Positions 24,986 through 34,063 are shown, counted from the first letter of the stretch. The stretch is 64,000 bases of DNA from Parabacteroides bouchesdurhonensis (GCF_900186615.1 NZ_LT896588.1:1462474-1526473), one strand, 5' to 3'. The notes: generated by a model not told the origin, from the letters alone. Made by a program: numbers and translations.

Positions 24986-25266
24986 ATATATGATGTCTAA
25001 CAGCTTGGAAACAAGTAGAAACGGACTTGTTTATCCATTGTTTTTCAAGCTTTCCATCTAGTAAAAAAGATCCGATGTTTTAGTTCCGTTTACGAATCTT
25101 TTTATATCTTTAGTCCCGAATTATTAATAGGCTGACATTTGTCGTTCTATAGGCCGATAGCTGTCAATCTATAGGCCGACTAATGTCGATTTATAGGCCG
25201 ACATAGGTCGGCTTATTAATAATTGCTTGCTTTGAGAATAATAGGATAGTATTAATGAATTAAAAA
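24986..25266. other. Divergent control region between VirE-like and HU-like genes
   Basis: This 281-bp region separates two divergent starts. It holds the four 22-bp repeats (25126-25213). The half nearest the VirE-like gene shows nothing I recognise apart from A+T-rich stretches. An ATAATAGGATAGTATTAATG segment lies just before the HU-like start. Confidence 0.5.
25126..25213. repeat. Four 22-bp tandem repeats (iteron-like) with internal dyads
   Basis: Units at 25126-25147, 25148-25169, 25170-25191 and 25192-25213 share TATAGGCCGA at their left end and a GTC segment near the right. The last has a clean dyad GCCGAC-ATAG-GTCGGC, the third CGAC-TAAT-GTCG, the first GAC-ATTT-GTC. Four evenly spaced repeats at two helical turns look like binding sites for a dimeric protein, perhaps the HU-like protein itself (inference). 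Confidence 0.9.
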
Positions 25267-25908
25267 GTGTATAGTATGTCAGCAGAATATAGAATGGAAC
25301 GGAATCCCGGTAAGGCGGATAATAGCGGTAAACAAGCTTTGCATCCGCGTTTGATCCCTCATAGGACGGTAGGAACAAAAGAAATAGCAAAATTCTCGCA
25401 AGAAACTTCTTCGATTTCATCGGCGGATATGCTGGGAGCTTTGGAAGTATTGTCTCAGTATACGGCTATGCAGTTGCGTGAAGGTTACACAGTGTATATC
25501 GAAGGGATAGGCTATCTGAGCGCCACTCTGCAATCGCGTCCGGTGATGGAAGCGGATGAGCTGAGAAGCGAGTCGGTACGGTTTAAGAATGTGGCTTTCC
25601 GTTGTGATAAAGAATTAAAGAAGAAGTTGAGGACGATGCCGGTATTCAAGGCGCAAACGACCAAAAAGGAGGTGTATGACATGGAGGAGCGTAAATCACG
25701 CCTGATATGGTATCTGGACCGTTATGAGTATATTACGTCCACCTATTATGCGGCGCTTAATAATTGTAGTAAATATAGCGCCCAGAAAGATCTGAATCAA
25801 TTAACTGAAAATGGATTGCTGGTAAAGAACGGTCACCGCTGTACTACAACATATCGCAAGAATGACACCTCTCCGGATTTAATAAGCGAGATGCGGATAC
25901 CCGAGTAA
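25267..25908 (+). CDS. HU-family DNA-binding protein with C-terminal extension
   Basis: A 213-residue protein. The first 125 residues match the long HU-like (HU-HIG) form of Bacteroidales: LIPHRTVGTKEIAKFSQETSSISSADMLGALEVLSQYTAMQLREGYTVYIEGIGYLSATLQ followed by VRFKNVAFRCDKELKKKL. The C-terminal part, SRLIWYLDRYEYITSTYYAALNNCSKYSAQKDLNQLTENGLL, reads as a helix-turn-helix-like domain, an addition to simple HU. HU proteins bend DNA; the extension could give specificity. The start ATG (GTATAGTATGTCAGC context at 25276) is close to the nominal one at 25267. Confidence 0.82.
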   Translation: MYSMSAEYRMERNPGKADNSGKQALHPRLIPHRTVGTKEIAKFSQETSSISSADMLGALEVLSQYTAMQLREGYTVYIEGIGYLSATLQSRPVMEADELRSESVRFKNVAFRCDKELKKKLRTMPVFKAQTTKKEVYDMEERKSRLIWYLDRYEYITSTYYAALNNCSKYSAQKDLNQLTENGLLVKNGHRCTTTYRKNDTSPDLISEMRIPE

Positions 25909-25956
25909 CCCTGTTATGCCTGAAAGGATGAAGGGTTTGAAAGGTTAAAGGCCGGT

Positions 25957-27081
25957 TTATAAATTTGTTTTGATAAACTGAAGCAGTTTGCTTGTCAGAG
26001 TTTGCCATGAAAGAGCTGCTTTTTCTTTTTCTATATTGCCGGCTATGATCTGTAACTTTTCGGGCGATAGCAATTCCTTTATGCCTTTGGCAATAGCGTT
26101 GGCGGATATTTCGGGAACTACAATGCCTGTTCCCGGATCGGCGATGCTATGTTGGAAATCTCCAACGGGCGTGCTGAGCATCGGTAGGTTATAGTGGTAG
26201 GCAACAGATACTACTCCGCTTTGGGTGGCTGAACGATAAGGCAGGATCAGCGCATCGGCTGCCGAGAAAAATGCCGGTATTTCATCATCTGCTATATAAC
26301 GATTGTATGAATGGATACGTTTGCCGGCAGGTGAGGCATCAATTAAGGCCTGGTATTTATCGTAACTTCCGTAGCATTCTCCGGCGATTAATAGCTGGTA
26401 ACTGCCATCCAGTTGGCTCATTGCCTCTATTAACAAATCGAGCCCTTTATAATCGCGAATAAGCCCGAAAAACAACAGGGTTTTCTTGTCCAGTTCAAGG
26501 GCTAAGGAGGTGATTGCTTCTTTCTTCTTTCTTTTTTCTCCGAAATGGTTGTACAAAGGATGAGGGTTTTGTATATATTTTGCTCCGGGGCGTAATGATT
26601 CCAGGTCATTCTTTACCGTATCGCTCATCACTATAAATCCGTGGCTTTGTTTGAATAGCAGTTTAGCCATTGGCTTGTCGAAGAAGCGGGGTTCATGAGG
26701 TATGGCGTTGTGGATAAGGGTGATTACTTTACAGTGCTTCTTCATCCGGTTTGCTATATGTGCATATCCGGGCACAAAGAAAGACATCCAGTAACTTATT
26801 ATCAGCACGTCCGGTGCAAATGCTTTAATTTCTTTTACGGTTTTGAAATAGCTGAACGGGTTAATACTGTCTAATGTACGGATGCTGTCTACTTTGATCG
26901 CTTTGTCTCCGTCTTCCACATATTGCGTTTTACCGGGGAAAAGGAAATCAGGATAAAGGCGTGAAAAATTGAAAGCCTTTACTTCGTGACCTTCATTTTC
27001 CAGTTGAGTGTACAGAATGGTGCTGAATTGGGCAATGCCACCGCGGTAGGGATAAATGGGGGAGAGGATAGCGAACTTCAT
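25957..27081 (-). CDS. GT4 family glycosyltransferase
   Basis: A 374-residue GT-B enzyme: MKFAILSPIYPYRGGIAQFSTILYTQLENEGHEV at the N-terminus, then LLFFGLIRDYKGLDLLIEAM and the donor-site region ADALILPYRSATQSGVVSVAYHYNLPMLSTPVGDF. The second EX7E glutamate is replaced by the SATQSGVVSVA pattern, frequent in a subset of GT4 enzymes. It lies outside the main glycan block on the opposite strand, downstream of ahcY and separated from it by a repeat-rich gap. Acceptor unknown. Confidence 0.88.
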   Translation of the reverse strand: MKFAILSPIYPYRGGIAQFSTILYTQLENEGHEVKAFNFSRLYPDFLFPGKTQYVEDGDKAIKVDSIRTLDSINPFSYFKTVKEIKAFAPDVLIISYWMSFFVPGYAHIANRMKKHCKVITLIHNAIPHEPRFFDKPMAKLLFKQSHGFIVMSDTVKNDLESLRPGAKYIQNPHPLYNHFGEKRKKKEAITSLALELDKKTLLFFGLIRDYKGLDLLIEAMSQLDGSYQLLIAGECYGSYDKYQALIDASPAGKRIHSYNRYIADDEIPAFFSAADALILPYRSATQSGVVSVAYHYNLPMLSTPVGDFQHSIADPGTGIVVPEISANAIAKGIKELLSPEKLQIIAGNIEKEKAALSWQTLTSKLLQFIKTNL

Positions 27082-27091
27082 AATGATAATA

Positions 27092-27262
27092 ATATGCCAA
27101 TGGGATAATGTGCCAATATGCCAATGAATAATATGCCAATGAGATAATGTTTCAATATGCTAATACAATGTGCCAATTAAAGAATTGGATAATCCGGAGT
27201 ATCTTTATTGGCGCACATTGGCATATTATCTCATTGACACATTATCTTTATTGGCACATTAT
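27092..27262. repeat. Repeat-rich intergenic region forming a long imperfect inverted repeat
   Basis: The left half has many copies of TGCCAAT, often as ATATGCCAATGAGATAAT-like units; the right half carries the complement ATTGGCA in ATTGGCATATTATCTCATTG and TTATTGGCACATTATT. The halves could fold into a long hairpin. It fills the entire gap between the ahcY stop and the GT4 start on the minus strand. Confidence 0.8.
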
Positions 27263-28681
27263 TTAATATCTGTAATGATCTGCCTTGTATGGTCCTTCAA
27301 CAGGAACGCCGATGTATTCGGCTTGCTTTTCCGAGAGCTTGGATAGCTTAACTCCGATACGTTCAAGGTGTAAGCGGGCAACTTCTTCGTCCAAACGTTT
27401 CGGAAGACGGTAAACACCTACTTCGTAAGCCATTTGCCACAAATCCATTTGTGCCAGTACCTGATTCGTGAATGAATTGCTCATTACGAATGACGGGTGG
27501 CCGGTCGCACATCCCAGGTTAACCAAACGGCCTTCGGCCAACAGGAAGATAGAGTTTCCGTTAGGGAACGTATATTTGTCTACCTGAGGTTTGATGTTGG
27601 TATGTTTGATGTTCGGATAGTTTACCAGGTTGTCTACCTGTATTTCGTTATCGAAGTGGCCGATGTTGCAGACAATAGCCTGATCTTTCATTTGCGTCAT
27701 GTGCTCAATGGTGATGATGTCGCAGTTTCCGGTAGTAGTAACGAATACATTTCCTTCCTTTACAGCTTCTTCCATTGTTGTAACTTCAAAGCCTTCCATA
27801 GCAGCTTGAAGCGCACAAATCGGGTCTATTTCAGTAATCAGTACACGTGCGCCGTATGAGCGCATAGAGTGTGCACATCCTTTACCTACGTCACCATATC
27901 CGGCAACAACTACTACTTTACCTGCGATCATTACATCGGTAGCACGTTTAATTCCGTCTGCCAATGATTCGCGACAACCGTATAAGTTATCGAACTTAGA
28001 TTTTGTAACGGAGTCGTTTACATTGATGGCAGGTACTAGCAGTTCGCCTCTTTCCATCATTTGATACAAGCGGTGTACGCCGGTTGTTGTTTCTTCCGAT
28101 ACGCCTTTCATCTCGGCAATAGCGCGGTGCCAATGTGTGTTGTCTTCTGCCAGAATACGGTTTAATGTGTCCAGTATAACCTGTTCTTCATGGTTTCCAC
28201 CTTTACGGTTGATCGTTTCAGCGTCGTTTTCAGCACGGTAGCCCATGTGTACCAATAAAGAGGCATCGCCACCGTCGTCTACAATCAGGTTCGGACCTTT
28301 GCCGTCAGGGAAACGCAATGCCATATCGGTACACCACCAGTATTCTTCCAGTGTTTCACCCTTCCAGGCAAATACCGGAACGCCAGTGGCTGCAATAGCG
28401 GCAGCGGCATGGTCCTGAGTAGAGAAGATGTTGCAGCTTGCCCAGCGCACATCTGCTCCCAACGCAACTAATGTTTCGATTAACACCGCAGTCTGAATCG
28501 TCATGTGCAGTGAGCCGGTGATACGTGCGCCTTTCAGAGGTTTCTGATCGGCATACTTCTTGCGAAGCGCCATTAATCCCGGCATTTCGTGTTCGGAGAT
28601 TTCGATTTCCTTACGGCCGAACTCTGCCAAACTCATATCCGCCACTTTATAAGGCAGATTAGTTGGAAATAATTGTGACAT
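27263..28681 (-). CDS. ahcY: Adenosylhomocysteinase (S-adenosylhomocysteine hydrolase)
   Basis: A 472-residue enzyme that splits S-adenosylhomocysteine to adenosine and homocysteine, part of the activated methyl cycle in the cytoplasm. Visible hallmarks are [39 protein letters not shown], the NAD-binding [18 protein letters not shown] (about 260), [13 protein letters not shown] and the C-terminal KADHYRY that closes the neighbouring subunit's NAD site. Length and the closing Lys-Tyr are normal. A TACCTTTG element (28715-28722, minus strand) about 35 bp upstream is the likely -7 box of its promoter. Confidence 0.97.
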   Translation of the reverse strand: MSQLFPTNLPYKVADMSLAEFGRKEIEISEHEMPGLMALRKKYADQKPLKGARITGSLHMTIQTAVLIETLVALGADVRWASCNIFSTQDHAAAAIAATGVPVFAWKGETLEEYWWCTDMALRFPDGKGPNLIVDDGGDASLLVHMGYRAENDAETINRKGGNHEEQVILDTLNRILAEDNTHWHRAIAEMKGVSEETTTGVHRLYQMMERGELLVPAINVNDSVTKSKFDNLYGCRESLADGIKRATDVMIAGKVVVVAGYGDVGKGCAHSMRSYGARVLITEIDPICALQAAMEGFEVTTMEEAVKEGNVFVTTTGNCDIITIEHMTQMKDQAIVCNIGHFDNEIQVDNLVNYPNIKHTNIKPQVDKYTFPNGNSIFLLAEGRLVNLGCATGHPSFVMSNSFTNQVLAQMDLWQMAYEVGVYRLPKRLDEEVARLHLERIGVKLSKLSEKQAEYIGVPVEGPYKADHYRY

Positions 28682-28755
28682 AATGAATAAAATTACTATA
28701 TGTTTTAAAAGCTACAAAGGTAGTTACTTTATTTCGTTTTCAGATGATGTTTTTG

Positions 28756-28799
28756 TTAATAGCTCTTTTAAAACGCTTCCGATAAACAAAATAGAAGGG
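28756..28799. repeat. 44-bp direct repeat, copy 1
   Basis: Identical to 29970-30013. This copy directly follows the Fic stop codon (28801-28803 on the minus strand) with one base between. Read on the minus strand it encodes SILFIGSVLKELL, the C-terminus of the membrane protein at 29953-31401, and the frame continues to a stop (TKTSSENEIK). It is therefore a displaced or older 3' end of that gene. Confidence 0.95.
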
Positions 28800-28800
28800 G

Positions 28801-29835
28801 TTAGAAATAAGTTTCTACCGCAAATCTAAATTGGTTTATAAATATTTGTTTGAAAGCTGATATATTGTTTTGTTCGTAAAACAGTAACATTGCTTTTTTG
28901 TAGTCGATGGAATCGACGGAACGGAAAGAAATAGGGCAATACTTGTTCGCTATTAAAATAGCGTTACTGACTATACGTGCTACTCGCTTATTTCCGTCGT
29001 TGAAAGCTTGGATATAAGATAATAACATTAATACAAACAAGGCTTTCTCAAATATATTCGTCCGGTTGTTTACTAGCTCGCAAGTTTGTTCTAATGCTTC
29101 ACGTATTTGAAATTCATTGTCAATAGGACGGTAATTCGTACCAGTAATACCTACGCGGCGGGTTCTTATATTCCGGTCCACTCTCAGTTCTTTAATAAGA
29201 ATGCTGTGAATGTTTTCTATTTTAGAAACGGATAAATACTCTAAATAATCAGGGTTTTGTGTAATGAAATCCAGAGCATCTTTATGGTTCAGGAGCATAA
29301 TGGCTTCTTCTTTTGTTTTGCCTGAGGCTGTTTCTTTCTCTTTCAGCAGCCTTTCCGTTTCGAGCAAAGAATATGTGTTTCCTTCAATTTGAGAAGACTT
29401 CCAGCTGAGGTCAATGCCAAGTCGCTCCATTTCTTTTTGGTATTCAAATGGGGTTAATTGAGCAATATTTCGAGTGAATTTTTCCTGTAGTTTATTTAAC
29501 GAATCCAATTCTTCTTTTGAGAACAGAGAAACTTTACTGAGGATGTCAGGTATTAATGAAAAATTATATCCCGGAAGGATATCCCGGTCGTCAACTTCTT
29601 TACTGTAATACTGATTCAGGTCAATAGGATAAAACAAGCTATATTGCGGAGATAAACTGTATCTGCTGGTTTTTGCGTTTCCCTGTTGAATAATATATTG
29701 CTTTTCTAATAATATAGTTAGGCGTCGTTTGACAGTTGCATAACTTATACTATTATTTATCCCGTCATAAATCTCTTTGGATGAAGAGAGTGGATGAGCT
29801 TTGATAAAGTCAATAATATCTTTCTCTTTTTCCAT
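28801..29835 (-). CDS. Fic-domain protein with degenerate Fic motif and N-terminal winged helix
   Basis: A 344-residue protein. Residues 1-60 resemble a winged helix (SSKEIYDGINNSISYATVKRRLTILLEKQYI). An autoinhibition-type motif (S/T)xxxE(G/N) is visible at 147-152 (SSQIEG, followed by N). The Fic core motif, normally HxFx(D/E)GN(G/K)R, is QAFNDGNKR at 276-284: glutamine (CAA) stands where the catalytic histidine should be. Fic enzymes transfer AMP from ATP to protein hydroxyls; without that His, AMP transfer is doubtful, though other uses of the fold are known. I recall that a group of Fic proteins has Gln here, so it may be natural. The gene lies between two 44-bp repeats and has an operator-like repeat cluster upstream. 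Confidence 0.85.
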   Translation of the reverse strand: MEKEKDIIDFIKAHPLSSSKEIYDGINNSISYATVKRRLTILLEKQYIIQQGNAKTSRYSLSPQYSLFYPIDLNQYYSKEVDDRDILPGYNFSLIPDILSKVSLFSKEELDSLNKLQEKFTRNIAQLTPFEYQKEMERLGIDLSWKSSQIEGNTYSLLETERLLKEKETASGKTKEEAIMLLNHKDALDFITQNPDYLEYLSVSKIENIHSILIKELRVDRNIRTRRVGITGTNYRPIDNEFQIREALEQTCELVNNRTNIFEKALFVLMLLSYIQAFNDGNKRVARIVSNAILIANKYCPISFRSVDSIDYKKAMLLFYEQNNISAFKQIFINQFRFAVETYF

Positions 29836-29846
29836 ATACTTTTATT

Positions 29847-29917
29847 AAGCTCACGAATATACTAAATATAGCTCATATTTTTATAATATGAGCTAAAAAA
29901 CAAAAGGATATGAGCTT
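29847..29917. promoter_or_regulatory. Operator-like repeat cluster upstream of the Fic gene
   Basis: The motif AGCTCATAT and its complement occur repeatedly: AAGCTCA at 29847-29853, AGCTCATATT at 29870-29879, AATATGAGCT at 29885-29894 and ATATGAGCTT at 29908-29917. The two middle copies form a dyad with a five-base centre. It sits 12-82 bp before the minus-strand start codon, a typical place for self-regulation by the protein's own winged helix (inference). Confidence 0.75.
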
Positions 29918-29952
29918 AATTCGTAGGTTTATACCAGGTTTTGATTGTGCTA

Positions 29953-31401
29953 TTATTTTATTTTTGGAATTAATAGCTCTTTTAAAACGCTTCCGATAAA
30001 CAAAATAGAAGGGATATAGATAGGCATTGCATATCTCCATGTAGTGTTGGGGCTAGCTAAGACGGATATCCCGATATAAATGATAATAAATATAAGCAGA
30101 AGAGCTGATGCTTGCCAGTCTTTATTGGTAAAACTGCTTTTGCGGGTTCTTATTAAGAAGTAAATAGCTGCGGCTGTAAGTGCTATCCAATAAATATAAT
30201 GTAAGACATGCCGTAAAGGATTTATATCAGTAAATAAATTACAGGTATGCTTATATGAATCTATTTGAATCCCATAGTAATCCTGATACATTTGTTCGTT
30301 TTTGAACTCACCGCCATGTTCTCCTATTTCCCTGAATTCAAAGAAACTAACTAATGATGGAATTATAAAATCGGTGATAAAATCAAAAGGATAGGCAAAT
30401 ATAATTTTTTTTGCATATTTGGAATATAATTCGCCTGTTTCTACCCATGCTATAGGATAGGAGCGATTAGTCATTTGCATATAATAATAAACAAATTGTT
30501 TGAAAGGAGAAGTCTTATCCCACATAAGCCCTGTTGATAAAGCGGCTGTAGTCGTGAAGATAGAGTCGGGGCAGGTTGCCAGATATCTATGGTATAGTTG
30601 TTCTAATTCAGTATTAAATTTGCTAACGGGTAGTTGTTTTGCTTCAGGAATGAGAACGGAGGCATTGTTCATAAGTTGCCAACCACTAAAGCCTGAAGTT
30701 GTATTTACTCCGGTTACCTTTTTGTATTCACTTCTTGTTGAACTCTGTAAAAAGAGTAATAGAACAATGGGAATACAAGCTATGATAAATCGTAGCAGTA
30801 CCGTTCTTCTTTGATAAGCTAAGAATAGAACAACCATTGATACGGGAATATAAAACATACCGGCATATCTGACATTGTATAACATTGCAAGGCTGCATAA
30901 ATGAATAATAACTATCCATATGTTTGAACTGTAAATCATCCATAAAGCTGTAGCCATAAACAAGATTGTCAGTGTATTAAATAGTCCGTCGCTCATTAGG
31001 AAATTTGTACTGAACAAAATGGTTGGAGACAAGAATATGAATAAACAGAGTCCATAAAATATCCATTTGTTTTGTAATCCGGTAAGATATTTGAATGAAT
31101 ATAAAAAGAATAGTGATGCTAATGCATTTAATGTATAGGATCCGATAAATATAAAAGTAATACTACTGCTTATGCTATGTAGAAGTTGTAAATAATGGGA
31201 ATATCCCATCGGACGGTATATATTTAATACTCCGCTTTGTGCAGATAGTATGTAAGCTCCGGTATCGGGAAATACGAAAGGAAAAGGATATAAATTATAA
31301 AATAGAATACCAATAATACATATAAAAGCAGATAAGATACAGATTTCCTTCTTTTGCTCTTTAAGAGAGATATAACGGATAAAATCTTTAAAACTTTTCA
31401 T
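29953..31401 (-). CDS. Polytopic membrane protein, GT-C glycosyltransferase-like
   Basis: A 482-residue protein with about nine to eleven hydrophobic helices. The first extracytoplasmic loop has FPFVFPDTGAYILSAQSGVLNIYRPMGYSHYLQLLHS, with the acidic D before the Gly/Ala as in ArnT-like GT-C enzymes, and FLMSDGLFNTL follows. The gene before it is a GT2 (DPM-like) enzyme with 10 bp between, so the two probably supply and use a polyprenyl-phosphate sugar. ATG 31401 is preferred; the longer frame overlaps the GT2 gene by 80 bp. Its last 18 codons carry the 44-bp repeat, and the C-terminus (KELLIPKIK) differs from what the second copy would encode. Confidence 0.72.
   Translation of the reverse strand: MKSFKDFIRYISLKEQKKEICILSAFICIIGILFYNLYPFPFVFPDTGAYILSAQSGVLNIYRPMGYSHYLQLLHSISSSITFIFIGSYTLNALASLFFLYSFKYLTGLQNKWIFYGLCLFIFLSPTILFSTNFLMSDGLFNTLTILFMATALWMIYSSNIWIVIIHLCSLAMLYNVRYAGMFYIPVSMVVLFLAYQRRTVLLRFIIACIPIVLLLFLQSSTRSEYKKVTGVNTTSGFSGWQLMNNASVLIPEAKQLPVSKFNTELEQLYHRYLATCPDSIFTTTAALSTGLMWDKTSPFKQFVYYYMQMTNRSYPIAWVETGELYSKYAKKIIFAYPFDFITDFIIPSLVSFFEFREIGEHGGEFKNEQMYQDYYGIQIDSYKHTCNLFTDINPLRHVLHYIYWIALTAAAIYFLIRTRKSSFTNKDWQASALLLIFIIIYIGISVLASPNTTWRYAMPIYIPSILFIGSVLKELLIPKIK
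29970..30013. repeat. 44-bp direct repeat, copy 2
   Basis: Lies inside the 3' coding end of the membrane protein (minus strand), 18 bp from its stop. Identical to 28756-28799; the interval between copies holds only the Fic gene and its control region. Confidence 0.95.
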
Positions 31402-31411
31402 GCGGAATAAG

Positions 31412-32134
31412 TTAATTAGTAAAACGATATTTAATGAGTACCCAAATAGCTTCAACTCCGTCTGTCCATCTGATTTTTTTTCCTTCATCAACAGAACGAG
31501 GATAGTAATGGATCGGAATTTCTTTTATTTTAATGCCACGTTTTGCTACTTTGGCTGTTACTTCCGGACAAAATTCAAAGCCTGTGCATTTTAAAGGTAT
31601 TGATTTTAGAAATTCACTGTTAAAAGCTTTGTAACAAGTAGGTTCGTCTGTTAAATGTTGCGCAAATAATAAATTTGTAACAGTGGTAACAAGCAAACCT
31701 CCTAAATAAAAACTCTGGTAAGAGTGTTTATTTTCTTTCATTAAAAAACGGGAACCGTACACTACTTTTGCCTGATTATACAGCAACTCCGGTAAAAGTA
31801 AATTATAATCTTCCGGTTCATATTCCAGATCAGCATCTTGGATGATAACAAAATCACCAGAAATTTTGGTTATACCTGTACGTATAGCCATACCTTTTCC
31901 TTGATTTTTTGTATGCTGAATTAACTGTATGTTTTCTGTTGGATGAGTTGATATATAATTACCGACTAACTCTTTAGTAGAATCTTTAGAGCCATCGTCG
32001 ACAATGATGATTTCTTTATGTATGTTTTCTATAAGTTGAATTTTAAGAAGCTTGTCTAATAATTGCAGAATAGTTCTCTCTTCATTGTATGAAGGGATGA
32101 TTATGGAAAGTATTTTGTGCTGTTTATCTGCCAT
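31412..32134 (-). CDS. GT2 family glycosyltransferase, DPM1-like without membrane anchor
   Basis: A 240-residue enzyme with LSIIIPSYNEERTILQLLDKLLK, IIVDDGSKDSTKELV and DADLEYEPEDYNLLLPELL, the metal-binding DADL motif. GFEFCPEVTAKVAKRGIKIKEIPIHYYPRSVDEGKKIRWTDG is the conserved tail of the polyprenyl-phosphate mannose/glucose synthase group that lacks C-terminal helices. It would load a sugar onto a lipid carrier for the GT-C-like protein downstream. TACTTTTG on the minus strand (32174-32181) is a likely -7 promoter box. Confidence 0.9.
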   Translation of the reverse strand: MADKQHKILSIIIPSYNEERTILQLLDKLLKIQLIENIHKEIIIVDDGSKDSTKELVGNYISTHPTENIQLIQHTKNQGKGMAIRTGITKISGDFVIIQDADLEYEPEDYNLLLPELLYNQAKVVYGSRFLMKENKHSYQSFYLGGLLVTTVTNLLFAQHLTDEPTCYKAFNSEFLKSIPLKCTGFEFCPEVTAKVAKRGIKIKEIPIHYYPRSVDEGKKIRWTDGVEAIWVLIKYRFTN

Positions 32135-32340
32135 AGATTAAATTGTTAGTACTCTAAGTACTTAGTTTGCTTGCAAAAGTAGTAATAAATTCTAATAAAA
32201 GCTTTTATAGGCATTACATAAACATTGGAGAAGGTGCTGTTCTATATGCTAATTTATATGATTTGATTTTTGAATTATAGGAATTTCAATGTGTATGGTA
32301 TAATAAAAGCCGTAGTTCTTAGAGAACTATGCTTTACAAA

Positions 32341-32384
32341 AAAAAGGTCAGTCTGACATTGCTTGTCAGACTGACCTTTTTATC
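32341..32384 (-). terminator. Bidirectional-looking intrinsic terminator
   Basis: A stem AAAGGTCAGTCTGACA / TGTCAGACTGACCTTT with a five-base loop and T/A-runs on both sides. On the minus strand it follows the acyl-CoA synthetase stop (32403) by about 20 bp, which makes it that gene's terminator. Confidence 0.88.
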
Positions 32385-32402
32385 AAAGTATGGAATATCG
32401 TT

Positions 32403-34052
32403 TTATATCGGCTCTATTCCCTGCTTTTTCAGTAATTCCAAACCTAAATCTTTTAGTTTGAATTTTTGTATTTTGCCACTTCCGGTCATCGGGAAGGTTT
32501 CTACAAAGAATATGTATTTCGGTATTTTGTGACGGGCAATCTTGCCACGACAGAAATCTTTTACTACATCTTCCGTTATGGTTACACCTTCATGTAGGAT
32601 GATGAAAGCTCCCACTTCTTCACCGTATTTCTTTGATGGAACAGCCGCGACTTGTACGTCTTTTACACCTTCCAGATGATATAAAAACTCTTCTATTTCA
32701 CGAGGATAAATGTTCTCACCACCACGAATAATCATATCTTTGATACGGCCGGTGATACGGTAATTGCCGTTTTCATCTTTTACTCCCAGGTCACCACTAT
32801 GCAGGAATCCGTCTCTGTCTATCACTTCTGCAGTGGCAGCCGGATTGTTATAATACCCTTTCATGTTGTTGTAACCGCGGTTACACATTTCTCCTTGTAC
32901 ACCTACCGGACATTCTTCACCGGTTTCAGGATCAATCACACGAACTTCCGTAAATTCATATTCGTGTCCTACTGTATTGTAACGCACATCTGCCGGATCG
33001 TCGATGCGTGAATGGGTCATACCCGGTGAGGTTTCGGTCAATCCATATACACTTGTTACACGCATAAACATCTTTTCTTCCACTTGCCTCATCAGTTCGA
33101 CGGGGCAAAGAGAACCTGCCATAATACCTGTACGCAGAGAGGTGAGATCAAACATGTTGAACATCGGGTGGTTTAATTCCGCAATAAACATGGTTGGTAC
33201 GCCGTAAAGTGCCGTGCACCGTTCTTTATGGATAGAGGCGAGTACGACTAACGGGTCAAACTTTTCAACCATGACTTGTGTACAACCATGTGTCAGCACG
33301 TTCATAGAGGCCAAGACTACTCCGAAGCAATGGAATAAAGGAACACAACAGCAAAGCTTGTCGTCGGCGGTAAATTTCATGTGTTCGCCTGTCAGAAGTC
33401 CATTGTTCGCAATATTGTAGTGGGTCAACATAACGCCTTTCGGGAATCCTGTTGTTCCGGAAGTGTATTGCATATTAACCACGTCATGACAGTTAACAAG
33501 AGACTTGGCGGCTTCGAGTTTGTCGTCACTTATATTTTCTCCCAAAAGCAACAGTTCTGGAGTATTATACATACCACGGTATTTTTCCTGACCGATGTAA
33601 ACTACATTTTTCAGTCTGGGGAAACGTGCGCTTTTCAGATAACCGCGCTGTGATTCTTTCAATTCAGGAAGCATCGTGTATATCATGTCAACATAACTTC
33701 CGTCGAACACACCATCGGTGATACACATTGTATGGATATCGGCGTTTTCTACCAGAAACTCCAGCTCGTTTTGCTTATAGTTGGTGTTAACGGTAACAGC
33801 AACAGCTCCGATTTTTGCGGCCGCGTACAGGAATGTAAGCCAGTCCGGTACGTTTGTTGCCCAGATACCGACATGTGTTCCATGCTTTACTCCGATAGAG
33901 AGCATGCCTTTTGCCATGTTATCCACACGTTTATTGAATTCTCCCCATGTAAAACGCAGGTCGCGGTCGGAATAAACAATATATTCTTTATCCGGGGTTG
34001 CTTTTGCCCAATGTTCGAGCCATTGGCCAAGTGTTTTATTCTGTAATTCCAT
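32403..34052 (-). CDS. AMP-binding acyl-CoA synthetase
   Basis: A 549-residue ANL-superfamily ligase that activates a carboxylic acid with ATP and joins it to CoA. Visible motifs: P-loop [30 protein letters not shown] (A5), [40 protein letters not shown] (A7-A8 hinge) and the catalytic lysine in [17 protein letters not shown]. Sequence and length are like the ACSF2/fatty-acyl-CoA synthetase branch with medium- or long-chain fatty acids as substrates. The HTH-cupin gene starts the operon 11 bp upstream and probably senses a related ligand. A second ligase of a different branch is at 55091. Confidence 0.93.
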   Translation of the reverse strand: MELQNKTLGQWLEHWAKATPDKEYIVYSDRDLRFTWGEFNKRVDNMAKGMLSIGVKHGTHVGIWATNVPDWLTFLYAAAKIGAVAVTVNTNYKQNELEFLVENADIHTMCITDGVFDGSYVDMIYTMLPELKESQRGYLKSARFPRLKNVVYIGQEKYRGMYNTPELLLLGENISDDKLEAAKSLVNCHDVVNMQYTSGTTGFPKGVMLTHYNIANNGLLTGEHMKFTADDKLCCCVPLFHCFGVVLASMNVLTHGCTQVMVEKFDPLVVLASIHKERCTALYGVPTMFIAELNHPMFNMFDLTSLRTGIMAGSLCPVELMRQVEEKMFMRVTSVYGLTETSPGMTHSRIDDPADVRYNTVGHEYEFTEVRVIDPETGEECPVGVQGEMCNRGYNNMKGYYNNPAATAEVIDRDGFLHSGDLGVKDENGNYRITGRIKDMIIRGGENIYPREIEEFLYHLEGVKDVQVAAVPSKKYGEEVGAFIILHEGVTITEDVVKDFCRGKIARHKIPKYIFFVETFPMTGSGKIQKFKLKDLGLELLKKQGIEPI

Positions 34053-34063
34053 AAATATCCGGA

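Noticed and set aside
25126-25213. CRISPR-like repeat array
   Set aside because: The 22-bp units are directly adjacent without unique spacers, and no cas genes are present.
28801-29835. Fic gene as one half of a toxin-antitoxin pair
   Set aside because: No small partner gene lies on either side; the inhibitory motif is within the protein itself.
32329-32532. Plus-strand frame over the acyl-CoA synthetase terminator
   Set aside because: It spans the terminator stem and the antisense of a well-supported gene.
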